Of a DNA stretch of 64,000 nucleotides, positions 1 to 10,203 are shown in pieces. The DNA lies in assembly GCA_932294295.1 (NCBI GenBank), contig OW028573.1:4816001-4880000 (forward strand), given 5' to 3'. The DNA comes from Alitta virens (taxonomy: Eukaryota; Annelida; Polychaeta; Phyllodocida; Nereididae). The notes beneath the pieces were generated by a model, which was given only the letters and a program-made list of their open reading frames with translations, made no database searches and was not told the DNA's origin. Position 1 is the stretch's first letter. Every line of letters starts with the position of its first letter. The position numbers and the translations under genes were made by a program.

Positions 1-3000
1 CTTGCCATGTCTGTGAAGCGGGTGATGACAGTGGCGTTTGTTGAGCTGGTGATTGCGCACACGTGGAGGGGGCTCTGGTGCTGAAATCCAGATCCATTGC
101 AAATCTCAGTGATGATTATTACATGCAATGACCTGTATGTAATGTGATCAGTTCATAAGACTAGTACATAATCAGGGCTGTAGCCAGAGACTGAAATCAG
201 ACGAGGCGAACTCGGGACTCTTGACAGACCGTAGTTTGAGTATAACAGGACTGTGTTATTGTGTTGGCAGAACAAGAAAAATTGACCTACACCAGATGAG
301 GCGGTGGCGTCCTCTGCCTCATGCTGACCACGGCCCTGATAATGAGATCAATTTATAAGACCAATAAAAAAAATTTAGACAGAGAGTTAGCTCTCCATGA
401 AAGCAAGATATATATACGAGTCGCATAATGAAAACATTGTAAGCATTTATTTCATAGCCAGAAAATACTAGGAACCAAGTTAGAAATCTATAAAATAGAT
501 CAACCCTACACGAATAGCCAAGCAAACTTGACAGGACAACTGTCAGGCAACGCTTTAAAACTCATTGAAAGTCATCTGATAGACAAAAGTAAAAACTAGC
601 CTCCAAATACATATATGTAGCTGAGTAGAAAACCTTGGAAAACCTGAATAGATAACATCAGGAGAACTGGAAAAGAAATCCAGATGAAACAATAAGGAAG
701 TACATTCTGTATGCCAACTATCAGCCAACAACTGCTTCTGGTTATTCTGAAAATTCAACAAGAAATTGGAAAAATGACTCCAGTTTCCCAGTTTGATAAA
801 TTGGGCAATGCAACCTCCCTAAAACATGAAGATTACAACAAAATTCTCCTATAGAGACAATATCATGATTATAGCAACCAAGAACTGAATAAGATGTTTT
901 CATACAAATAACTACACACCAAAAGGCAGTGCTACTGGAAAAGAAAACAGTGCCATGATACCATCACCCAACACCATGTGCGGAACAAGGGTCACATGCT
1001 CATAAATCCACCACACAAGAGCAACTGGCTTTTGAAGTCATCACCGAGCTGCCTCTTCTTCATATTCAGTGCAAACAACAGCAACACCAGGAAGCCAGAA
1101 TCAAAAGAAAAACCACTAATGATCCCACACCAAATCATTGACAGCAGCTAACAAAGAACATAATCACACAGTGTACCATTAAGTGGGGTCCATGACCGAC
1201 GTCTTTTAGCATAATCCTCAGCGGCAGAGGACGAGGGGTTCCTAACTGAGCCATGAGAAATGTGACCCATGACAGGCCTTGAACTTGGGCCTAAAAAGCA
1301 GTTTGAAAATTAAAAGCAATGAAAGGCACGGTGAAATTCTTATTTGAGGTTAAATTACCATTATCAGTTAGCTCAGATATATTAACATGATAATTCAAGG
1401 GTGTATCTTTTTTTTAACCTACCAACAAATCCTACATATATATAACAAATGCAGTATGAACATAACATCCTGGTTCAAAATAGAGATTCATTAGAATTAA
1501 TGAACAAGTTTTTTTCACGACTATATATATGACATTATATCAATATCCATGGTGTAAAATGAAAGACTCCTGCTGAAAATTTGGAAAAACCAAAGTTTGT
1601 ACAGATCATTCAAGTGCAACCTGAGGAAGATGCAAATGAGAGAAAGGATTTAGCCCATGCAGAGACATATCATCGGCAATATATTGCATACTGTCATCAA
1701 AAGATTACTGATCTAACAGATGAACTGAGATATATTCCCTGAAAAATGTCATGTGGGACATTTATAATTGCCTAAAAACTGGACACTTGGTTCATTCCCT
1801 TTAGAAATACACAATTTGATTCCATGTGTTCATATTTATTCAAACACTGTCAGCATATTCTATAAAGCAAGGTAGCAGTTTGAAATCGTTAGTTAGCGTT
1901 TGCAATAATTACCATATCATATCAGGAAATTACAACTGCTCAATTAACATTTTGCCAACTAGTATAAGTTAATAATCACTGACTAATGCAAGTTATTAGA
2001 AGGTAACCATTGCTATTTACACCAATTGCTTGAGGACCCAAATGAGTCGAATAGATTAGCATGACTAAGCTGGATGAGAAGATTAAAAATGAACAGAAAT
2101 TCGTAGATTTGAGAACAGAATGTGATAAATATTTCCAGACACCAAAGATATAAAAGCCTACAATGCACACAACAACAAAGAGGTACCATCATTTGCAGTC
2201 CACGATCTCCGTCTTTCAGAATTTGGTCCAGGGCTAGAGTTGAACTTAGGGCCACCAATAGGTGGAGGGGCAAATGCTGGTCTTGGGCCTAAAATAACAG
2301 GCATTATTTCAACATTATGTCGGCAAACCACTCATATTCACAAAACATAACCATCTTTTAGTATCAGTTTATTCCTGAAAGTTCTGTGGAATGTGACAAT
2401 GGCCTCATTTTTGCACAAACACATGCACTGTTTGAACATGCTGTGACAGACTATCTGATGCATATTTCTGAGATTAGTATGGGTATCTATCTTGCATTTT
2501 GTTTCCTGTTATTTCTCCGCATTTAACATGCCACTTAAAATGTATCGTAATTACCTTATTTCTAAATTAACATGTTATCAAGTAATATAATATATTACAT
2601 TGAAAGCAAAATCTGTTTAGTTTTTATGTGAGTGTGTATAGACAGGCAGGGTTTGGTATATAACGAAGTGGTTTTCGAACACAAAGCCACGTTAAATGAT
2701 TACGTGAGGGGATCATGATGTATTCTATCCAATTACAAACTTATTAGTAATTTTCACTTATAACATAATTCAAGGTTCCATTACCAAATACAGGTAAATC
2801 CAAACACCAGTCGAAACTAATTTTAAAAAAAGGGTTAAAAGAATCTGCAGCATATATAATTAAAGAAATACAAACTTGAACCTCCTCCAGCAGGACCACT
2901 GGACTTTCCACCAACAACAGTGGGACCACTTCTGTCATTCATAAGATGCTTGGTACTCTTGAGCCCTCTTCCCTGTTGAATTGAGCTCAGCAAAGCAGAT

Positions 3001-3119
3001 CTTCCTCCAGGGCCACCGCCACCACCGCCACCACTTTTTATTTTGGGTCCTCCATGTGCAGGAGGAGGGGGTGGTCCGGCCGGTGGAGGGCCTGGAGGAG
3101 GGGGAGGAGGTGGAGGCAT
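1..3119 (-). CDS. WIP-like (WAS/WASL-interacting family) WH2 actin-binding protein, 5' part
   Basis: Four coding exons on the minus strand, all joined in phase 1: 3119-2876, 2288-2187, 1290-1177 and 80-1 (continues off the window). An acceptor at about 3158 puts the ATG in a second exon with a short 5' UTR. The protein starts with a polyproline run (possible profilin/SH3 ligand), then a Gly-rich linker and a WH2-type motif at about residues 40-66 (RSALLSSIQ, then LKSTKHLMNDRSGP). The order proline-rich, WH2, then Ser/Pro/Arg-rich is that of WIP/WIPF verprolins, which bind actin and WASP; that role is inferred from the family. Exons 2 and 3 both start with GCCCAAG after an AG and both encode an RRRSWT motif, suggesting exon duplication. 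The C-terminal WASP-binding domain is outside the window, so the exact family member is uncertain. Confidence 0.75.
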
Positions 3120-3989
3120 CTTGTTGACTCTTTAGACGTCACTTCTGCACAAATTCACTGAAACACAAACACAGCTTACATAAAAACTGCACAGCAATCA
3201 ATGAACAGTCTATGTTCCAACTTCCAAACACACAAAAAAGTTTGACTATTCATCTGGATCATAATTTTGAATAATTTTGCCATATATCCACAATTAGGCT
3301 CATTTATTTAATCAGCAAATAAACATATTCAACAGAGAGACAGAGAGTAGAATCATTACTAATCATTGTTTTGAAGTGCGAATCAATGGCACGGCTGCGT
3401 CTTTATGAAAACAACAATAATTTCAGCATGACACTTCACCAAACACAAAGAAACTAAAAAGTTACATGCATGATCCATGATGACCAATGTCATGGCCACT
3501 GACCTGTCGCATGCTCTACAGGTCAACAATATATAGACAATAACACTAACAGGTCCATGACATTGATGGCACAAACTCCTAACTGATCACTTTTCCAGCA
3601 TAAGCATATTATACCAAGGAAAGACACGGAAGAACTCAATCAAGTTCAATAATACAGTTTTTCATTGCCATCAGCTAATATTACAGCAGAATGCACACAC
3701 TTCCTGAACCTGTTCAACAATTAGCACACGCCCCCAGCTGTCAACTTTACTTCAAACTTGTCAAGTTTTCATAAAGACCATTCCGAATATATTTTCTCTA
3801 ACTTAACATACATTTAAATGCATCCAGACGGATGGATTATATACCAAAACGATAAGAAAGGTCCTATGCTAGCCAGGCATGCAATCACTCTTTTTTTTAT
3901 GATCACTGCTTATCAAAATCAGGAAATTTAGTTCAGCAGAACACAGCACAAAACTAGATCAAAGTACAATCAACATTTCACATCGCACG

Positions 3990-4357
3990 CGCACTGTACC
4001 TTACTAACGCTCCTCCAGCAGACTAATCAACCTTGAAGACTGTCTCCCGATAACTCCATCATATTATTAAAGCCGTGCATTTTATGTTTTAATCACAATT
4101 CGCTTTCTGTTTTATGTAGGTTACGCTGAACATTTCCACAGCACTGTAAGTGCTAAGATGGCAGCCGATGACGACTTTTTGGTCAACGTGAGCTGGCAAT
4201 TTTTAATTTAGAATTTAATCAATGTAAATTAATATTGTTCTATGGTTACCGTTGTTTAAATAAATAAATGTTATGTGTCCAATTAAGGGATTATAATTTG
4301 TTATCGAAAAAATTGATGATGTTTTTTACGAAAATTTATTCTAGACCGCGACGTTGA
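3990..4357. promoter_or_regulatory. Shared promoter region between WIP-like gene and GPN1
   Basis: The WIP-like gene (minus) and GPN1 (plus) diverge from this interval. It holds a small CpG cluster near 3990, an AAGATGGCAGC element resembling a YY1 site at 4155-4165, a possible donor at 4188 (AAC then GTGAGC) and an acceptor ending at 4344, consistent with a short 5' UTR intron of GPN1. No TATA box is evident. Transcription start sites are inferred only. Confidence 0.45.
4158..4211 (+). promoter_or_regulatory. Upstream ORF / alternative first exon ahead of GPN1
   Basis: An ATG in strong context (aagATGG) opens an 18-codon frame, MAADDDFLVNVSWQFLI, ending in TAG. If the donor at 4188 is used with the acceptor at 4344, this frame continues out of frame over the GPN1 start and ends a little after it. 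It could therefore be an inhibitory uORF, or simply a YY1-type promoter element containing ATGG. It could also be the first exon of an unrelated transcript. Confidence 0.3.
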
Positions 4358-4358
4358 A

Positions 4359-5537
4359 ATGGCGACCGGTGGAAGCAATGCTGCTGATGAAGCCACGAAA
4401 ATGGAAGGCACTGCGTCTGACAGCGCGTCTGGGTCAACAAAGAACACTAAACCGACATGTGTTGTTGTTCTAGGAATGGCCGGTTCTGGAAAAACTACGT
4501 TTGTTCAACGTTTAGTGGCTCATTTACACACAGCCAAGACGCCTCCCTACGTCATAAACTTAGACCCTGCAGTCCACGAGGTCCCATATCCTGCAAACAT
4601 CGATGTTCGAGATACAGTAAACTACAAAGAAGTCATGAAACAATATTCTCTTGGACCTAATGGTGGCATCGTTACGTCTCTTAATTTGTTTGCAACTAAA
4701 TTTGATCAGGTTATGAAGTTCGTGGATAAAAGGGCATCTGATTGTAAATATGTTATCATTGACACTCCAGGACAAATAGAAGTTTTCACATGGTCTGCAT
4801 CAGGGACAATAATTACTGAAACCCTTGCCTCATCATACCCTACAGTCGTAGCATATGTTATGGATACTGCCAGGAGTGTTAATCCTGTGACTTTTATGTC
4901 TAACATGTTGTATGCATGCAGTATTTTGTACAAGACGAAACTCCCATTTATTGTAGTGATGAACAAAACAGACATTGTAAACCACAGTTTTGCAGTAGAA
5001 TGGATGACAGACTTTGAAAGTTTTCAAGATGCATTGGAATCTGAGACCACATATGTGTCAAACTTGACGAGATCTATGAGTCTTGTACTTGATGAGTTCT
5101 ACAGTGATCTTCGATCAGTTGGAGTTTCTTCCATTACTGGTGCGGGGATTGATGATTTCCTGAAAAGTGTTGATGACGCTGCTGAGGAATATGAAAGGGA
5201 ATACAAACCAGAATATGAAAGGCTGAAAAGGGAGAAAGTGGAAGCCGAGAGAAAAGAACAACAGAAACAACTTGAACAGTTCCAGGCAGAGCATGGATCA
5301 GGGAAAAATGTGAGTTTGGATTCAAAAGGGTTCAGTCTGCGTGAACAGATCAAATCAGCACCAGCTTCCTCTGGAATGTACCTTGCCCCAGGTGATAACG
5401 AGGAAGATAGTGATTCTGATCAAGGAATGCCAGACAACGAAGATCCAGATGAGAAGAAAGAAAAGGCATCATTCATGCGATTTCTAGCAGTACAGAAAGA
5501 AAAGACTGTTGAAAAGTCCTCCGAAGTGTCATCATGA
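4359..5537 (+). CDS. GPN1: GPN-loop GTPase 1 (XPA-binding protein 1)
   Basis: Intact 392-codon frame in one exon. P-loop GMAGSGKTT lies near residues 40-48, followed by [12 protein letters not shown], the family-defining GPNGG loop (within [12 protein letters not shown]), DTPGQIEVF (G3) and VVMNKTD (G4). After [15 protein letters not shown] comes a charged coiled stretch and an acidic tail, as in animal GPN1. GPN1 is known to act in nuclear import and assembly of RNA polymerase II, partly through heterodimers with GPN3. The ATG is the first in frame after a likely acceptor (TTATTCTAG at 4344). Length is close to vertebrate GPN1. The coding region has no introns, which is unusual for an animal GPN1, but all motifs are intact, so it looks functional rather than a dead retrocopy. 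Confidence 0.97.
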   Translation: MATGGSNAADEATKMEGTASDSASGSTKNTKPTCVVVLGMAGSGKTTFVQRLVAHLHTAKTPPYVINLDPAVHEVPYPANIDVRDTVNYKEVMKQYSLGPNGGIVTSLNLFATKFDQVMKFVDKRASDCKYVIIDTPGQIEVFTWSASGTIITETLASSYPTVVAYVMDTARSVNPVTFMSNMLYACSILYKTKLPFIVVMNKTDIVNHSFAVEWMTDFESFQDALESETTYVSNLTRSMSLVLDEFYSDLRSVGVSSITGAGIDDFLKSVDDAAEEYEREYKPEYERLKREKVEAERKEQQKQLEQFQAEHGSGKNVSLDSKGFSLREQIKSAPASSGMYLAPGDNEEDSDSDQGMPDNEDPDEKKEKASFMRFLAVQKEKTVEKSSEVSS

Positions 5538-6270
5538 CATTTTACATTTGATATTTTTTGAGTAAAAAATTATATTCACTTGTTAACCATGTTAACAACT
5601 ATCATATTGCTTTTTTCCCCAACAAGGATTGCATTGGATTCAGTTGGAGATGTGTTATGCAATTCAACTTAATATCAAAAGGCTCAGTCATCATAGCCTG
5701 TGACATTCATCTATATTTGGTCATGGTACCAGTAATAGTTTGCAGTGCTTTGAATAGATGGTGTTGAGAATGCATGCCATGTTGACATCTTGTTTTATGA
5801 ATTAAGATATGGACAATTCAAAGTGTTGAAAAGGTAGAGGCTCGCAATGACTTTGCTTGTGATTTTCATCTGAGAAAACCGGCCCATTATCCTGTGAATT
5901 GTCCTCACTCGCTACAAAGGTCCTCCCTCATTGCAATGGGCAAGATGCCACTGGCCCTTTAAGATTGAACATCTGTATGGGTGTTGTGCAGTGGAAGACT
6001 AATGGCTGGGGGCTACAACTTTTCCAACTGCTGCAGGTGCTGGCTTTTGGTTGGACCACAAAAGTTGCCTGGCGCAATTGGGTGCGCTGTCATCCTTTGG
6101 AGTGCTTTGAGTTGATGGTATGCAGCCAAGAGATATCTTAGCAGCACGCAGAGTGGAGCCCTCTGGTTTTTTTGTTTTTTTTAATGCTCCCATTGAACAG
6201 AGTTCCTTTGTGGAATGAGAATCCACGGGCATGCTGTCCTGGGCGTAATATAAGATTCTGTAGGCGTTCT
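5538..6270 (+). other. GPN1 3' untranslated/flanking region
   Basis: No convincing coding frame. The first AATAAA in a plausible position is at 6781, so the transcript may run through the SINE at 6284-6480; an earlier, weaker site is also possible. Confidence 0.35.
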
Positions 6271-6283
6271 ATTCTATAAAGTC

Positions 6284-6480
6284 ATCGGGGTGGGGGCCTA
6301 GTTCAGAGGTAGCGCTCTGGGCTTCCAACCGCTGGGTCCCGGGTTCCGGTTCGATTCCCGGTCGAGCCTAAGTTGGATGGCGGTTTCATCCTTCGTCTCA
6401 TTGTCATGGTCCCTGCCTGTCCTAATTAGCCCAACTGGTGCAGAAATACAGGACGTAAAGCCCTAATCCACCCACCACCC
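6284..6480 (+). mobile_element. tRNA-derived SINE, copy 1
   Basis: The head carries pol III A-box and B-box sequences (CCTAGTTCAGAGGTAGCGCT and GGTTCGATTCCCGG). A conserved body follows (GTTTCATCCTTCGTCTCATT ... CCTGTCCTAATTAGCCCAAC) and a tail AGGACGTAAAGCCCTAAT. The anticodon-like CTTCCAA loop resembles tRNA-Gly(TCC). It is flanked by a 13-bp target-site duplication with one mismatch (6271-6283 and 6481-6493). This copy has a small CCGGTT duplication inside the B-box region. Confidence 0.9.
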
Positions 6481-6780
6481 ATTCTATAAGGTCTCCCAGG
6501 GGCCATTTTCATGCTTGAATTGAGTGAAGGTAGCTGCTTGAGGAGTCCCATCAGCCTCGGTAACTAGAACCAGTAGAGCACATGCATTGTGGTTGACCCA
6601 CTGGTGGCCTACCTGATGGTGGTTCAACAGTCTCCACATAGATCATGTAGAAGGCGCATTTCTGGGTAGTATAGCTATATATTATGTTCTAATTGCTACC
6701 CCCAAACTACAGTAGTGTGAATGGATTCAGATTCAAATTCATTTGTGGGAAAACATGACCCTGGCCACATATATGGGTTT

Positions 6781-6786
6781 AATAAA
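6781..6786 (+). terminator. AATAAA polyadenylation signal, possibly GPN1
   Basis: A canonical hexamer downstream of GPN1 and of the SINE, in an AT-rich stretch. The assignment to GPN1 is by position only. Confidence 0.35.
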
Positions 6787-6789
6787 ATT

Positions 6790-7189
6790 GAATTTATTGT
6801 TATATATTTATTATAAGACTAGAACCATCTGGTATATTATATTTTTTAAGATTAAACTATCTTAATATGAGACACATACATAGATCAATATATAAGAGTA
6901 TTAGTAGAGACTGACAAAATTTGGCACAAATGCAAAATAGAGACGTGACATGAATGATAAATATAGTGATCAGCCAGCACCATGAAATGAGGGAGAGAGA
7001 AACAGACCATCACTGTAGTAGCTTGGTTTATGTGACATTCCGCCATCAGAGTATCCGGCAGTGGTAGGAACTTCCACTGCACTAATATTAAGGAAAGGAA
7101 ATGTTGAATGTAGGTTAGTCGCAACGAATGCGGTTTATTCTGGAAATACTAGATACAAAGTAAGTGTTGCACGAAATGTGCGCGCATAT
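6790..7189. other. Gene-free stretch left of the hAT/LINE block
   Basis: AT-rich sequence with only short unsupported frames. Its right end carries the first copy of the target duplication of the truncated LINE at 7203. Confidence 0.4.
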
Positions 7190-7202
7190 ATGATGTTCGC
7201 CC

Positions 7203-7989
7203 GCTGAATGTCGTCTTCCAGACCACTGCTCAATATATACTGCAGAATTAACGGCTATTTACCTTGCCTTAAAATACATCGAGGACTCAGAATCAAATCA
7301 TTATGTTATCTGTTCCGATTCCAAATCTGCTCTTCAAGCAATCCAAAATAAACAACTTGATAACCCTGGGATCTTAGATGTCCTTATTAAGTATTTTCAT
7401 CTTCACGAATACAAAGACATTGTATTCTGCTGGATTCCTGGACACGCTGGCTTTGAAGGGAATGAAAAAGCAGACCTGGCAGCAAAAAGGGCTCTTACAA
7501 AAGAGATAACTGATTTTACTATCCCATACACTGATTTTAAAATGACTATAAAATCTTTTATCATGTCTTGCTGGCAAAGACAATGGAATGAATGTAATAA
7601 CAACAAATTGCATTCAATCTTACCTTGCATTCAAAATAAAATACCTAGTAGGTTCAATACTTGCAAAGATCAAGGAATATATCACAGATGCCTCATAGGA
7701 CATTCAAGACTTACACATTTACACCTTTTAGTTAATGAACCAGCACCGGTATGCCAGAGTTGTCGGTGCCCCCTATCAATCAAACATTTTATTAGATTGC
7801 ACCCACTTACAACGCATTAGAAGACTTTTGTTTCAAGCTACTACCTTACAACATCTCTTTACAAGATATCCAACGCAGACAATTATTGATTTTTTACATG
7901 CTTCTGGCTTCTACTACCAAATATAGATAATCAATCTTAACCTAGAGAGCCTCTACATAGCCCACTCAGGTGCTGATGAGGCGTTAAAC

Positions 7990-8019
<30 letters not shown>
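7203..8019 (+). mobile_element. 5'-truncated I/Nimb-like LINE copy (3' RNase H end)
   Basis: Near-identical to the last ~800 nt of the full-length LINE (18047-18853). It has the RNase H segment with FCWIPGHAGFEGNEKADLAA, the C-terminal zinc-knuckle-like CQSCRCPL, a 3' UTR ending CTGATGAGGCGTTAAACAAT, and an (AC)n tail. A 13-bp duplication (ATGATGTTCGCCC at 7190-7202 and 8020-8032) flanks it. A 2-nt deletion near 7785 breaks the reading frame, so the copy is dead. Confidence 0.93.
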
Positions 8020-8020
<1 letters not shown>

Positions 8021-8311
8021 TGATGTTCGCCCATAGCACTGCATACCATCCAAAGTACCAACTGTCTCATCATGCTCAGTGTTCTGACGTTTTCCCACTT
8101 GACTCAATTCTGAAAATAGTCCAGAAAAGTAAGGTTGAAGACGCACTTTGGGTCTCTCCCTGTTGCGGCGCTACTTTGACTGAAGCCATGAAGAGACAGC
8201 TGGTCTGGGGTCCCAGTCTTCAAGAACGGGCATGTTGTGGTGCACATGAAGGTACAGGTTTTCAGTATCAAGCGACATACTCATTCTGTCATCAGATTTG
8301 AGTTCTATTAA

Positions 8312-8508
8312 GGACGGGGGCCTAGCTCAGAGGTAGCGCTCTGGGCTTCCAACCGCTGGGTCCCGGGTTCGATTCCCAGTCGAGCCTAAGTTGGATGGCT
8401 GTTTCATCCTTCGTCTCATTGCCATGGTCTCTGCCTGTCCTAATTAGCCCAACTGGTGCAGAAATACAGGACGTAAAACCCTAATCACCCACCCCCCCCC
8501 CCCCCCCC
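8312..8508 (+). mobile_element. tRNA-derived SINE, copy 2 (inside hAT)
   Basis: Full SINE with A box, B box, body and GACGTAAAACCCTAATCACC tail ending in a poly-C run (about 17 C). Imperfect 15-bp duplications (8297-8311 and 8509-8523) flank it. It interrupts the hAT dimerisation-domain codons. Confidence 0.9.
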
Positions 8509-9611
8509 TTTGAGTACTAATAATGCGCTCAACATCGGCTGAGTGTGGCTTTGCAGCAAGAATGCGGGCTAATGCCACCACCAGAGTACTGAAATTTCCT
8601 GTGCTTGGAGTTTTGACCAAGTCTGACAAGCCTAATGAACCTTTCAAATCAGAATTCACAACATCCCGATACTCTAAGTCTAATTTCATAAGATCCAGAC
8701 GTATCCGTGCATGGACTGCCAGAAGTATGGCATCCGGATCCAGTGCAGCAAATGGCTTGATGATTCTTATTAGCTCTTCATCAGCATGGAAACGCTCAGC
8801 CATAAAATTTGTCAGAGGTGCTATAACCTCATGCTTTACAGCAGAGGAATCTCGTTGGTCACTCACATACAAATGATGGCCTCTTTGCCGTCTTTGATGA
8901 TCAGTTAACTCAATCCCTTTGAGAGAGTACACACCTTCATTTCTTTTCATCTAGTTTTGTAAGGCTGAGGACCACCCACCCAACAAATCGGAATCCTCCA
9001 ACTTTGTCAAATTTGTTTTCACAAAATTAATTTGATCATGCAAATTGATGACAGTCACATCATCACCTTGTAGTCGCTTTTGAAGTCGCGAAAAGACTAA
9101 GAACAGCTCAAGGTTTTGCCTGTATGTTAACAATGACAAAAATTTACTAGATTGTTTGTCATGGGTCTGTCTGAAATAAAGGACAAGAGCATGCCATGAA
9201 ACCAGAACAGAGTGGACCAAAGCTGATGTAAATTCAGTCCATCTGACCTCAAAGGTACGAGGCAGAGATATGTACCAAGGCTATTCTCGGATACGACATC
9301 TTTCAATTCCCTGGTACGTAGCCATGAGGTATAAAAATAAGTTGACAGCCCTGTAAGTTTTTGCAGGAGCTGACTTACCTCTGCAACAGAGTCAGTCACA
9401 GATTTCCATGCAAGCTGACTCCTATGCACAGCGCACCAAATTTTAATTGTTGGAATATCAGACTGCACCTCTGAGTCAAAATGTGCCCAGAGTCCATTCT
9501 TTTCTCCATTGTTCACAATTGCTCCATCAGTAACAACTTCCTAAAAGTGACTTAGCATCATCCCCAATAGTTTTCTGGCATGCCCTTATCACTGCATCAT
9601 ATACCTCTGGC

Positions 9612-9850
9612 AGGGCGGGGACCTAGCTCAGAGGTAGCGCTCTGGGCTTCCAACCGCTGGGTCCCGGGTTCGATTCCTGGTCGAGCCTAAGTTGGATGGC
9701 TGTTTCATCCTTCGTCTCATCTGATGAGGCGTTAAACAATAACACACACACACACACATCCTTCGTCTCATTGCCATGGTCTCTGCCTGTCCTAATTAGC
9801 CCAACTGGTGCAGAAATGCAGGACGTAAAGCCCTAATCACACACACACAC
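9612..9850 (+). mobile_element. tRNA-derived SINE, copy 3 (contains a 36-nt LINE insertion)
   Basis: Same SINE family, but longer because 36 nt of LINE 3' end plus a duplicated target lie inside its body (see 9721-9756). It ends in a CA tail. A clean duplication for the SINE itself was not found. It lies in the hAT remnant. Confidence 0.88.
9721..9756 (+). mobile_element. Minimal LINE insertion: only the 3' terminus
   Basis: CTGATGAGGCGTTAAACAAT followed by an AC tail is exactly the last ~20 nt plus tail of the LINE at 13452-18853. It sits inside a SINE and is bracketed by a direct repeat of the SINE sequence ATCCTTCGTCTCAT (9707-9720 and 9758-9771), that is, a target-site duplication. It is therefore an extremely 5'-truncated retrotransposition event. 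Confidence 0.88.
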
Positions 9851-10012
9851 AGTACTGTTATGGGATAAAGTGTACTGTAATTATTATTTATTACCTTATT
9901 TACTTACCTTCAAGGCTAGATGATTGTCCATCAAAACTTCAAGTGCCCTTAGCTGCTTAGTGTTTCAACATTCAACCAATTGCGGTCAATGATTCCTTAC
10001 TTGTCTGCTTTG

Positions 10013-10203
10013 TAGGGCAGGGGCCTAGCTCAGAGGTAGTGCTCTGGGCTTCCAACCACTGGGTCCCGGGTTCAATTCCCGGTCGAGCCTAAGTTGGATG
10101 GCTGTTTCCTCCTTCGTCTCATTGCCATGGTCTCTGCCTGTCCTAATTAGCCCAACTGGTGCAGAAATCCAGGACGTAAAGCCCTAATCACACACACGCA
10201 CAC
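10013..10203 (+). mobile_element. tRNA-derived SINE, copy 4 (inside hAT 5' region)
   Basis: Full SINE with CACACACGCACAC tail and a perfect 14-bp duplication ACTTGTCTGCTTTG (9999-10012 and 10204-10217). It splits the 5' coding piece of the hAT remnant. Confidence 0.93.

Noticed and set aside
5099..5353. Two overlapping minus-strand frames opposite GPN1
   Set aside because: They lie antisense to an intact conserved coding exon and read as low-complexity Ser/Phe peptides.
6300..6370. tRNA gene-like A and B boxes (and in the seven other SINE copies)
   Set aside because: The acceptor and anticodon stems do not pair properly, and the same head is repeated with a common SINE body and target duplications, so these are SINE heads and not tRNA genes.
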